Part shown: positions 1 to 6,450 of the stretch, piece after piece
Layout: each line of letters starts with the position of its first letter
How positions within the stretch are numbered: position 1 is the stretch's first letter
Source of the DNA: Planctomycetota bacterium
Lineage (GTDB): Bacteria; Planctomycetota; Planctomycetia; Pirellulales; UBA1268
Assembly: GCA_027622795.1 (NCBI GenBank)
Contig: JAQBZA010000013.1
Location: 1 to 19,010 of the forward strand
Direction: 5' to 3'
Length of the DNA stretch: 19,010 bases
Made by a program: the position numbers and the translations under genes
The notes under the pieces: model-generated
What the model was told of the DNA's origin: nothing
Databases searched by the model: none
What the model saw: only the letters and a program-made list of their open reading frames with translations

Positions 1-842
1 GCTTTGGCCTTTCGTTTGAACTCTTTCCCCCCAAGACTGCCGAATCCGAGGCGGTCATGTGGCGGACAGTTGACGACCTCATGGCCTTTGAGCCCAGCCT
101 CGTCACCTGCACCTACGGTGCCGGCGGATCAACCCGCGGCACCACGCTCGAAGTGCTGAAGGGTCTCCGGGAGCGACACGATGTTCCCGTGGCCAGTCAC
201 CTGACGTGCGTGGGGAGTTCGGTGACCGAACTCCGGGAGTATCTTCGTGATGCCGCCCGCCTCGGCGTGGCGGCGATTGTGGCTCTCCGGGGTGATCCAC
301 CCCAGGGAGAGACGGCCTTCACGCCGGTGGCTGGAGGCCTCCGCTACGCGTCAGAGTTGGTCGCTCTCATCCGCGCTGAGTTCCCCGAATTTGGCCTTCT
401 GGTGGCCGGCTATCCTGAAACCCATCAGGAGGCGGTGAGTGCCGATGCTGATCTCGAAAACCTGAAGCGGAAATGTGATGCCGGAGGCGAGGTGATCGTC
501 ACGCAACTCTTCTACGACAACACTGACCTGTTTCGATTTCGCGACCGGTGCGCGGCTCTGGGGATCACGGCACCAATCGTGCCTGGCGTGATGCCCGTTA
601 CCAACTACGCTCAAATTCGTCGCATCGCCGGCCTCTGCAAGGCGCGGCTGCCGGAGTCCTTCAGGCAGGCCTTTGAGGCGGCCGGCGACAACGAGGCAGC
701 CCAATTCGATGTGGGCGTCGACTTCGCAGCTCGTCAGGTGGAGGAACTGATCGCCGGCGGCGTACCCGGGATTCATTTCTATGTGCTCAACAAGTCGCCC
801 GCCACGGTTCGTGTGCTCGAGCATGTGGGCCTACGACGTTGA
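1..842 (+). CDS. metF: 5,10-methylenetetrahydrofolate reductase (5' truncated by window edge)
   Basis: This flavoprotein reduces 5,10-methylene-THF to 5-methyl-THF, which supplies methyl groups for methionine synthesis. The reading frame is open from position 3, and the text before the first ATG at 57 is already conserved MetF sequence (FELFPPKT, containing the catalytic Glu of the family). The true start therefore lies upstream of the window and the ATG at 57 is internal. Further family motifs follow in order: TCTYGAGGSTR, ASHLTCVG, LRGDPPQG (folate/FAD pocket), KCDAGGEVIVTQLFYD, and VPGVMPV. Only about 10-20 N-terminal residues appear to be missing. The C-terminus ends normally at TGA 840-842. 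It converges on a response-regulator gene whose stop codon begins only 3 nt further on. Identification is firm; the start cannot be seen. Confidence 0.95.
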   Translation, partial: FGLSFELFPPKTAESEAVMWRTVDDLMAFEPSLVTCTYGAGGSTRGTTLEVLKGLRERHDVPVASHLTCVGSSVTELREYLRDAARLGVAAIVALRGDPPQGETAFTPVAGGLRYASELVALIRAEFPEFGLLVAGYPETHQEAVSADADLENLKRKCDAGGEVIVTQLFYDNTDLFRFRDRCAALGITAPIVPGVMPVTNYAQIRRIAGLCKARLPESFRQAFEAAGDNEAAQFDVGVDFAARQVEELIAGGVPGIHFYVLNKSPATVRVLEHVGLRR

Positions 843-845
843 TGA

Positions 846-1328
846 TCACCGCGGAGGCTGATCGTCGTCCATCGTGCTGATGTAGCTTCGCAGTCGCTGG
901 AGTTCATCGCTCACGTGCCTCAGTTTGAGCATGTTCTCGACTCGCTTCACCAGTTCCACCCGGTTGACAGGTTTGGAGAGAAAGTCATCAGTGCCGGCTT
1001 CCACGGCCCGTTCGATGTCACCGAGTTCACCGAGGGCTGTCACCATGAGGATCATGATCGGACTCGTGGCCGGGTCCCCCTTGAGCCGCTGGCAGACTTC
1101 GAAGCCCGATAGCCTCGGCATCATCACGTCGAGCAGGATGACATCCGGCTGAAAGGAAGCAACTTTTTCCAGAGTGTCGGCCCCGTCGATCGCAGTGGAA
1201 ATCTCACAATTCACATCGGTCAGGTACGCTTCCAGCAACTCTCGGTTGGGCTCGTTGTCATCGGCGATCAGCACGCGGCTCCGGCGGGCGGGAGATGACG
1301 CGGTGCGGGCGGGCTGTGGGCTGGTCAT
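846..1328 (-). CDS. Stand-alone response regulator receiver protein (CheY/PleD-type REC domain)
   Basis: This is a 160-residue single-domain receiver protein that would be phosphorylated by a histidine kinase not in this window. All REC landmarks are present: acidic pair D23-D24 (LIADDNEPN), phospho-acceptor D67 in VILLDVMMP, switch threonine T97 (MVTALG) and lysine K119 in LSKPV. About 18 Ala/Ser/Arg-rich residues precede the domain, and a 30-residue tail with helical character (LKLRHVSDELQRLRSYI) follows it. No DNA-binding or enzymatic output domain is present, so output is probably by protein-protein contact. An upstream in-frame ATG at 1412 would overlap the preceding gene. The ATG at 1328 has an AGAGGA Shine-Dalgarno-like site and gives the expected N-terminus, so it is preferred. 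It lies 56 nt downstream of the DUF2617-like gene and probably shares its promoter. Confidence 0.9.
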   Translation of the reverse strand: MTSPQPARTASSPARRSRVLIADDNEPNRELLEAYLTDVNCEISTAIDGADTLEKVASFQPDVILLDVMMPRLSGFEVCQRLKGDPATSPIMILMVTALGELGDIERAVEAGTDDFLSKPVNRVELVKRVENMLKLRHVSDELQRLRSYISTMDDDQPPR

Positions 1329-1351
1329 GGACGGTATCCTCTGCGGGCACA

Positions 1352-1375
1352 CGGGCGTCTTAGGGGTGTCGCCCG
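1352..1375. other. Inverted repeat between DUF2617-like gene and response regulator
   Basis: CGGGCG at 1352-1357 is exactly complementary to CGCCCG at 1370-1375 around a 12-nt loop. It lies in the 56-nt gap upstream of the response-regulator start on the minus strand. No T-run follows, so it is not a clear terminator. It could modulate the ratio of the two cistrons or be incidental in GC-rich DNA. Confidence 0.3.
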
Positions 1376-1384
1376 ACAATTGTT

Positions 1385-1942
1385 TCAGGCCGCCTCGCTG
1401 GACGAGGAGCATTCAAAAAGCGACTGGGTCTTCACCACCGACAGGTCGTCGGGGAAGGTGTGAAAGCATTGTACGAGGAGGCTCCGACCGCGGGTTTCGA
1501 GCGTGATCAGACTCACCGCACCCAAGGCCATCCGGCCACCTGACTCAAACCGGTGGAGCAGACCCTGCTTGGATCCCTCCATGACCAGTTCCTGCTGGAA
1601 TGCCCAAAACATATCGGGATCGGTCGACTCGAGTTGGAAGCAGGTCTGGTAGGTAATGCCCCCGCGGCATTCCATTCGGTCGGAATGGTCGCCAGCAATC
1701 CGGTGGGAAATGAGCCGCCGCTTCTGAGGCAATGGTGCGCTGGCGGCGGTCGCAATCTCCGTGAGCGTGAGGCCCTCTTTGCGCCAGGTGATCACATGCC
1801 CTGTTGTCGTAATCGAGACCAGCGCCGAATACCCCCCGCGGTCGATGCTGCGTTGGGCGTGGCTCTCGAACAGTTCCGGGTGGAGGGCTCGCCCATAGAC
1901 TTGCAAGACAAGGTCAGTGGCTTTGGGGCGAACCGAGAGCAC
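1385..1942 (-). CDS. DUF2617-like conserved hypothetical protein
   Basis: This 185-residue soluble protein has no signal peptide or membrane segment. From memory of planctomycete proteomes it resembles the DUF2617 family: an N-terminus of the type LSVRPKxxDLVLQVYGRALHPELFE, followed by a segment ending GHVITWR. The function of the family is not known to me. The start is GTG at 1942-1940, with GTGGAG on the minus strand at 1956-1951 as the ribosome binding site. A good promoter (TTGTCG, 17 nt, TATACT) lies about 50 nt upstream. The response regulator follows 56 nt downstream on the same strand, so the two are probably co-transcribed. The C-terminus is Ser/Glu-rich (ECSSSSEAA). I am confident this is a real gene and moderately confident of the family name. 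Confidence 0.75.
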   Translation of the reverse strand: MLSVRPKATDLVLQVYGRALHPELFESHAQRSIDRGGYSALVSITTTGHVITWRKEGLTLTEIATAASAPLPQKRRLISHRIAGDHSDRMECRGGITYQTCFQLESTDPDMFWAFQQELVMEGSKQGLLHRFESGGRMALGAVSLITLETRGRSLLVQCFHTFPDDLSVVKTQSLFECSSSSEAA

Positions 1943-1998
1943 GCGAACAACTCCACGTTAGGGGAAGAGCCGAATCGTACTCCAGCCCTCGCCAGAAC

Positions 1999-2027
1999 AG
2001 TATAAAAATTTCCGTCTCAGCCGACAA
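1999..2027 (-). promoter_or_regulatory. Sigma70-type promoter for the DUF2617-like / response regulator unit
   Basis: On the minus strand TTGTCG (2027-2022, 4/6 to the -35 consensus) is followed by a 17-nt spacer and TATACT (2004-1999, 5/6 to the -10 consensus). The spacer contains an A/T-rich stretch. The predicted transcription start near 1992 leaves a leader of about 50 nt to the GTG at 1942. This is the best promoter match in the left half of the window and implies that the two downstream minus-strand genes can be transcribed independently of the CPBP gene. Confidence 0.6.
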
Positions 2028-2052
2028 AAGTCCTCCGCATTGCAGACGCATT

Positions 2053-2075
2053 GACCAGAAGGCTGGTCCCTTTTT
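2053..2075 (+). terminator. Terminator-like hairpin with T-run (plus orientation)
   Basis: GACCAG (2053-2058) and CTGGTC (2063-2068) form a perfect 6-bp stem with an AAGG loop, followed after CC by five T's (2071-2075). It sits just past the end of the CPBP gene, but the T-run is on the plus side and no plus-strand gene ends here. It may stop antisense transcription entering the CPBP gene or act weakly on the minus strand. Function is uncertain. Confidence 0.35.
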
Positions 2076-2084
2076 CCAGAGCCG

Positions 2085-2906
2085 TTAGGCGAGCCCCACC
2101 AGCAGGTCGTAAGCGGCGTGAGCGCCGGCAGCGATGCCAAAACCGCGGGTCAGAAAGATGACGGAAAAAAACAGGCCGGCCAGCGTGCGAAACGTGAAGC
2201 TGTAGAGCGAAAAGGTGTCCCCCAGCGGGCCAACGTAATGGGCCCCGCTGAAGAGCAGGCTCGTGAGCAGAACGCCCGAGATGGCTGCTGACAGGGTCGT
2301 CTGGCCCCAGCGTTCCAAGAACCAGATAACTCCGGGAAGCAGGAGCAGGCGAAAGAGTACTTCTTCGTAGAGCCCGGCTCCACAAAAGCCCACAAAACGT
2401 GCCAAGAATCCCTCCATCGGCCCCGGATCGACCGCCAGCGGCCAGAGGCTCTCCTGCAGGTGGGCGATCCCGATGAGGAGAAACGCCCACAGCAGGCTCT
2501 CTGCCGTCATTCCCAGGAGGACACCCGCACGAAACCGCCAGCGATCATGGGCGACGTGATGCCAGGCAAGCAGGCCAATCACGGTGAGGACAGGGAGGAG
2601 AAAATACGCACCGAAACCGAGGAGGTCGAGGAACTGTCGGAGCCACACATCCGCCCCGTTTCGTGGGGTGCCGTGGCCCAAGAGTAACACTCCCCCTTCG
2701 TAGGCCAGCACCAGCGGCAGCGAAAAAACTAGGCTCGTCAACGGAGTTCGTGAAATGGCCCAGTACGTGTCGCCAGGGTCAGCCACGGACACCTCACTGG
2801 CGTCGTCGCCTGCCGGCGGGGGCATTTCATTGCCACCGTCAAGACCGTCCAAGAAATCATGGGAAAAACGAGGATCGTCTTCTGCGGGAGAAAAAAATTC
2901 GCTCAT
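2085..2906 (-). CDS. CPBP family intramembrane glutamic endopeptidase (Abi/CAAX-like)
   Basis: This is a 273-residue polytopic membrane protein. Residues 1-50 are a soluble acidic N-terminus (rich in D/E/G), followed by several hydrophobic segments from about 53 to 270. The three CPBP motifs are intact: EEVLFR (E181, E182, R186), FSGAH (F219 to H223) and HAAYD (H263, D267). These glutamate and histidine residues form the active site in the Rce1/CPBP superfamily, so it is probably an active protease or carboxyl-side processing enzyme. Bacterial members have varied or unknown substrates. The ATG at 2906 is the only sensible start; no strong Shine-Dalgarno is visible. It appears to be transcribed alone. 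Classification is secure, substrate unknown. Confidence 0.88.
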   Translation of the reverse strand: MSEFFSPAEDDPRFSHDFLDGLDGGNEMPPPAGDDASEVSVADPGDTYWAISRTPLTSLVFSLPLVLAYEGGVLLLGHGTPRNGADVWLRQFLDLLGFGAYFLLPVLTVIGLLAWHHVAHDRWRFRAGVLLGMTAESLLWAFLLIGIAHLQESLWPLAVDPGPMEGFLARFVGFCGAGLYEEVLFRLLLLPGVIWFLERWGQTTLSAAISGVLLTSLLFSGAHYVGPLGDTFSLYSFTFRTLAGLFFSVIFLTRGFGIAAGAHAAYDLLVGLA

Positions 2907-3160
2907 GCCCGAAAGCCGTGATTCTGATTGTGTCGGTCGGCGTCCTGAAGAAGTCTGCCAGAGACAGGCAATTTCTGCTTGGATTTTGCGAGTGGTGCAG
3001 CTCTTGGAGTGAGCACGCGGATCGAAAATTCACCATGGCTGGTTGCAGCGTTGACTGCATGCATGCTTCCAGGAAATTTTTTCCAAATACCCAAGGCTCG
3101 TTTTTGGCGGCAAACAACGAGGGTCGACCGACATGTCTTCGGTTCCCCTCATGCGCGTCC

Positions 3161-3188
3161 TTGACAACATGGACGATGATCACAGAAT
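3161..3188 (+). promoter_or_regulatory. Candidate sigma70 promoter, distal to folK
   Basis: A perfect -35 hexamer TTGACA (3161-3166) is followed by a 16-nt spacer and CAGAAT (3183-3188, 4/6 to the -10 consensus). A transcript from here would begin near 3195 and run about 350 nt before the folK start, giving either a long leader or a separate small RNA. Sequence match only. Confidence 0.35.
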
Positions 3189-3481
3189 GGCGACACGGCG
3201 TTGACGAACGGCGATGAGTGATGGGTCGTAATCTCTGGCGAGAGCCGTTTTGCGGATCATGCAAGTAGAGTTCATCGAACTGTCCCTTAGAATTCGTTCC
3301 GTGAAGGAGTGTCTTGCCCGGTGGTCGGCATCGGCGATGCTGACGCGTTGATTTCGAAACAATGATGCGAAGGTCTTGGGGGGCGACGACTAGAGGGATC
3401 GACAGTCGGCGACCTTGGTCGTGGCCTGGATGTCCCCCCCGACTTCGGATTGGTTCTTTGGTCAGCGTTTTCGCAGCCCGC

Positions 3482-3512
3482 TTGCCTGCCCGACCCGTGT
3501 GACCGGTACAAT
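3482..3512 (+). promoter_or_regulatory. Candidate proximal promoter of the folK-panC-lgt unit
   Basis: TACAAT (3507-3512, 5/6 to the -10 consensus) is preceded, with a long 19-nt spacer, by TTGCCT (3482-3487, 4/6 to the -35 consensus). The predicted start near 3519 is about 28 nt upstream of the folK ATG at 3547, a normal leader length. The spacer is suboptimal, so this is tentative. Confidence 0.35.
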
Positions 3513-3546
3513 CTCGCGTCGGCAATGCTGCCGCGCGGGATCAGTC

Positions 3547-4539
3547 ATGGCACGATGCCTTATTGGATGCGGTTCGAATCTTGGCCGCCGGCGACAGCAA
3601 CTTGATCGCGCCATCGAGTTGCTGCGTTTCATGCCAGGTGTCACGCTCCTCGAAGTGAGTCGTTTTCGGGAGACGGTGCCGATCGGGGGGCCGCCCGGGC
3701 AGGATGCGTTTCTCAACGGAGCCTGTCTGATTGAGACCGACCTGTCGCCCGAGGATGTCCTGTCGATGCTTGCCGCCGTGGAAAATACGCTTCATCGAAA
3801 CCGTGAGAAACGCTGGGGGCCGCGGACCGTCGATCTCGACCTGCTGCTCTATGACAATCTTGTGCTTGAGACCGACTCCCTCACGCTTCCCCACCCGCGA
3901 ATGTCAACCCGCCGGTTCGTTCTCGAACCGTGTGTGGAGATCGCCGGAGAGGCTTTCCATCCGCTCGCCGCCTGCTCGCTCGACGAGATGCTCGCCAGTA
4001 TTTCGTCGTCGCACCCCCATGTGGCGGTCGTGGGAGTGCCAGCCACCAACGCTGCGAATGTGGCGCGCGACGTGAGCGAATCCTCGCTGGGCTGCTTCGT
4101 GGCCGCCCCCCGTCCGCTTCCGGCTGCGGACGATCCGGCCCCGGAGTGGTGCGCAACGCTGGCGGCGTGGCGGGCGGCTGTGGTAGAGGTTGCCTGTGAC
4201 TCGTCAGCGCACGGAATGGTGACCGATTTTTGGCTGGGGACGCTTCTCATCGCGGCGCAGGACGCGCTCAGCGAGGAGTCGTTGTCACGATTTGAGCCAC
4301 ACTTTGCCCGCGTGGCGGCTGAGGTATCCGCACCGCATGCGCTTCTGGTTTTGGTCGCACCGGCTGCACGGCTTGCCGCCGATCCGCAGCAGGCCAGGCT
4401 CCAAGAGCGGCTCATCGCCGCGCTCCGTAACCCGGACTATCGTTCGCCAATCAAGGCGAAGGCGGTCGTTTTCGTTGATGCCTCCGACTCGCGTCGGGCG
4501 ACGTCCGACGCCGTGGCGGCCGTGGAAGCTATGGTGTGA
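3547..4539 (+). CDS. folK: HPPK (FolK) fused to a degenerate deoxynucleoside-kinase-like domain
   Basis: Residues 1-155 are 6-hydroxymethyl-7,8-dihydropterin pyrophosphokinase, which transfers pyrophosphate from ATP in folate synthesis. They carry the opening CLIGCGSNLG, the SRFRETVPIGGPPGQDAFLNG block and the HPPK signature R89-W-G-P-R-T-V-D96-L-D98. The protein is 330 residues against about 160 for ordinary FolK. The extra part (about 157-330) follows the layout of a P-loop deoxynucleoside kinase: VAVVGVPATNAANVARDV at 159-176 where the P-loop should be, VTDFWLGTLLIAAQ at 225-238, and HALLVLVAPAARL at 264-276 before a final VVFVDASD strand. The GxxGxGK(S/T) residues and LID arginines are missing, so nucleotide kinase activity is unlikely. 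The ATG at 3547 gives the canonical MxxCLIGxGSNLG-type start; longer in-frame starts add unrelated sequence. panC begins 3 nt after the stop. The FolK call is firm; the second domain is inferred by eye. Confidence 0.9.
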   Translation: MARCLIGCGSNLGRRRQQLDRAIELLRFMPGVTLLEVSRFRETVPIGGPPGQDAFLNGACLIETDLSPEDVLSMLAAVENTLHRNREKRWGPRTVDLDLLLYDNLVLETDSLTLPHPRMSTRRFVLEPCVEIAGEAFHPLAACSLDEMLASISSSHPHVAVVGVPATNAANVARDVSESSLGCFVAAPRPLPAADDPAPEWCATLAAWRAAVVEVACDSSAHGMVTDFWLGTLLIAAQDALSEESLSRFEPHFARVAAEVSAPHALLVLVAPAARLAADPQQARLQERLIAALRNPDYRSPIKAKAVVFVDASDSRRATSDAVAAVEAMV

Positions 4540-4542
4540 GCG

Positions 4543-5385
4543 ATGGTTGAACTCATTCACGACCCAGCCGCAATGCGGGAGCGGGTGCTGGCTGCCCGCA
4601 TGGCCGGCCGGCGCATCGGCTTTGTTCCAACAATGGGGGCGCTGCACGCCGGGCACATGAGCCTCGTGGAGCAGGCGGCGCATGACTGTGACGACGTGGT
4701 GGTTTCGATCTTTGTCAATCCGACACAGTTTGGGCCACACGAGGATTTTGAGCGTTATCCGCGGACGCTTGAAGCAGACTGCCGGCTCCTCGAAGCGCAG
4801 CGGATCAGGTGGATCTTCGCACCCGACCGGGTGGCCATGTATCCGCCCGGTGATGCGACGCGGGTCGTGGTGGCCGGGCCGGCCGAGCCATTCGAGGGAA
4901 CGATCCGCCCCGGTCACTTCACTGGTGTTGCCACCGTTGTCCTCAAACTGTTTCAGATGGTGCCAGCTCATGCCGCCTACTTCGGGGCCAAGGATTGGCA
5001 GCAGACGCGGGTCGTCATGCAGATGGTGCGCGACCTTGCGGTACCGATCAGGATCGTGGTTTGCCCTACCATCCGCGAATCGGATGGGCTCGCGATGAGC
5101 TCCCGCAATGCCTACCTTTCGGCTTCCGAACGTGCGCAAGCGGTGGCACTGGTGCAGTGCCTGGGGCGGGCCGAGGACCTCTGGCGGGCAGCCGTGGATG
5201 TCACCGAGATCGAACTGGCGATGCAGGAGACCCTCAAGCGCCAGGGAATTGCGGTTGATTACTCAGCGATCGTCGACGCCGAGTCACTCACTCCTCTCCG
5301 GCCGACCTCTGACGCAGTCGCTCTCGTAGCCGGCCGCGCAGGGATGACAAGATTGATCGATAACCGCCTCCTCCCTGCTCGTTGA
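4543..5385 (+). CDS. panC: Pantothenate synthetase (pantoate-beta-alanine ligase)
   Basis: PanC condenses pantoate with beta-alanine using ATP to make pantothenate, the precursor of coenzyme A, in the cytoplasm. The 280 residues match the usual family length. Visible motifs are PTMGALHAGHMSL (residues 29-41, containing the HIGH-like H35 and H38), FVNPTQFGPHEDFERYPRT (57-75), IRPGHFTGVATVV (121-133), FGAKDWQQ (147-154) and the KMSKS-like MSSRNAYL (185-192). The ATG at 4543 follows the folK stop by 3 nt without a strong Shine-Dalgarno, suggesting translational coupling. Its TGA (5383-5385) overlaps the lgt ATG by one base. It is a complete, apparently functional enzyme. Confidence 0.97.
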   Translation: MVELIHDPAAMRERVLAARMAGRRIGFVPTMGALHAGHMSLVEQAAHDCDDVVVSIFVNPTQFGPHEDFERYPRTLEADCRLLEAQRIRWIFAPDRVAMYPPGDATRVVVAGPAEPFEGTIRPGHFTGVATVVLKLFQMVPAHAAYFGAKDWQQTRVVMQMVRDLAVPIRIVVCPTIRESDGLAMSSRNAYLSASERAQAVALVQCLGRAEDLWRAAVDVTEIELAMQETLKRQGIAVDYSAIVDAESLTPLRPTSDAVALVAGRAGMTRLIDNRLLPAR

Positions 5386-6443
5386 TGCTCACCACGCTCT
5401 TCCATATTCCGGCGCGGATCTCCTGGGGAAGTGTGTCGCTCCCTCTGTTTGGCGTTGGGATCCTGCTGGCGGCGGTCGTGGGAGCGGGCGCGGTGTTGAT
5501 GGGGGTGATCGGTAGCCGCCATGGTTGGCGGGGTGCGGTCGCAATGCTTGGGGGGCCACTGCTGATGGCAGCAGCACTCGTCGCCGTGGTGCTTCCAGCG
5601 CTCGATGACGGGCAAGGTGTGCCGATCCGTGGTTACGGTGTGATGTTGCTGTTGGCCGCCACCGCCGGCATCTGGCTTTCGATCGCGAGAGGCCGGCGAA
5701 TGGGTTTCGACACCGACACGATTCTCGCCCTTGGTATGGAGATTTTTCTCGCCGGCATCGTCGGGGCGCGTATTTTTTATGTCATTGAGTACCACGAGAC
5801 TTTTTTCCCACCGGGTCGTCCGTGGCGGGACGGATTGCTCGATGCTCTCAACATTCCTGCGGGTGGGCTGGTGGTGTTTGGATCCCTTCCCGCCGCTGGT
5901 CTGGCCGCCTGGTGGTTTGCCAAACGGCGCGGGCTACCGCTCTTGCGGTTGGCCGACTGCGTCGTTCCCGGCATGCTCGTGGGGTTGGCGTTGGGCCGCA
6001 TCGGCTGCTTTCTCAATGGCTGCTGCTATGGCGGGCCGTGTGAGCTCCCGTGGGCGGTGCAATTTCCACCGGAGAGCCCGCCGTGGATCGATCAGGTGCA
6101 GCGGAACCTCCTGCCGCCCGCTGCCGATGGCGATGTTCCCTGGAGCCTGCCGGTCCACCCGACGCAGCTCTACGCCGCGATCGACGCCGCCCTGCTGGCA
6201 TGGCTCGCCGTGGCAGCCACGCCGTTTGCCCGGCGGCACGGAGAGATTTTTGCCTTGGTGCTGACGCTCCATCCCGTGTCGCGAATCCTGCTGGAGGAGA
6301 TTCGTGTCGATGAGCCTCCCGCCCTTGGCACCCCGCTGTCGATTTCTCAGGTGATCTCGGTGGGCCTGCTTCTCCTGGCCACGCTCCTCTGGTGGTGGAT
6401 TGCACGACACGGCCGGATCTGTTCCTCTGAGGCACCCTCGTAA
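5385..6443 (+). CDS. lgt: Prolipoprotein diacylglyceryl transferase, long planctomycete-type variant
   Basis: Lgt transfers diacylglycerol from phosphatidylglycerol to the lipobox cysteine of prelipoproteins in the inner membrane. The 352 residues are about 60 longer than E. coli Lgt. Residues 1-70 add roughly two membrane segments before the region that aligns with the usual N-terminus (IRGYGVMLLL). The core is seen in GARIFYVIEY, AGGLVVFGSL (about 159-168), GRIGCFLNGCCYG (204-216), HPTQLYAAI and SRILLEEIRVDEP. R205 matches E. coli R143, and the Arg of SRILLEE matches R239. The positions of E. coli H103, N146 and E151 appear to be F165, C208 and C213. The start is ATG 5385, overlapping the panC stop as TGATG; a TTG one codon upstream is also possible. 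Identification is strong. Confidence 0.92.
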   Translation: MLTTLFHIPARISWGSVSLPLFGVGILLAAVVGAGAVLMGVIGSRHGWRGAVAMLGGPLLMAAALVAVVLPALDDGQGVPIRGYGVMLLLAATAGIWLSIARGRRMGFDTDTILALGMEIFLAGIVGARIFYVIEYHETFFPPGRPWRDGLLDALNIPAGGLVVFGSLPAAGLAAWWFAKRRGLPLLRLADCVVPGMLVGLALGRIGCFLNGCCYGGPCELPWAVQFPPESPPWIDQVQRNLLPPAADGDVPWSLPVHPTQLYAAIDAALLAWLAVAATPFARRHGEIFALVLTLHPVSRILLEEIRVDEPPALGTPLSISQVISVGLLLLATLLWWWIARHGRICSSEAPS

Positions 6444-6450
6444 TTCCACC

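Larger units (their letters stand above)
2907..3546. other. Long intergenic region without a convincing gene
   Basis: About 640 bases separate the divergent CPBP and folK genes. The open frames here encode proteins without recognisable domains, and the longest (minus strand, 3525-2857) runs into the CPBP coding region in another frame, so I do not call them. The sequence is less GC-rich than its surroundings and contains AT tracts (for example GGAAATTTTTTCC around 3071-3083). It has two plus-strand promoter-like sites, at 3161-3188 and 3482-3512. I found no SRP RNA, 6S RNA, tmRNA, RNase P or tRNA signature. It could hold regulatory sequence or an unrecognised small RNA. Confidence 0.5.

Noticed and set aside
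3056..3066. The alternating TGCATGCATGC tract as a repeat or origin element
   Set aside because: Too short and single; no DnaA-box cluster or AT-rich unwinding region nearby.
2857..3525. A 222-codon minus-strand frame covering the gap upstream of folK
   Set aside because: Composition is His/Arg/Pro-rich with no motif, and it overlaps the CPBP start in another frame. I could not support it as a gene, though a conservation test would settle it.
3415..3546. An upstream ATG that would extend FolK by 44 residues
   Set aside because: The added sequence is not FolK-like and would overlap the proximal promoter candidate. ATG 3547 gives the normal FolK N-terminus.
4204..4539. The FolK extension as an active deoxynucleoside kinase
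   Set aside because: The P-loop lysine and glycines, the catalytic acid region and the LID arginines are not present, so activity is not supported.
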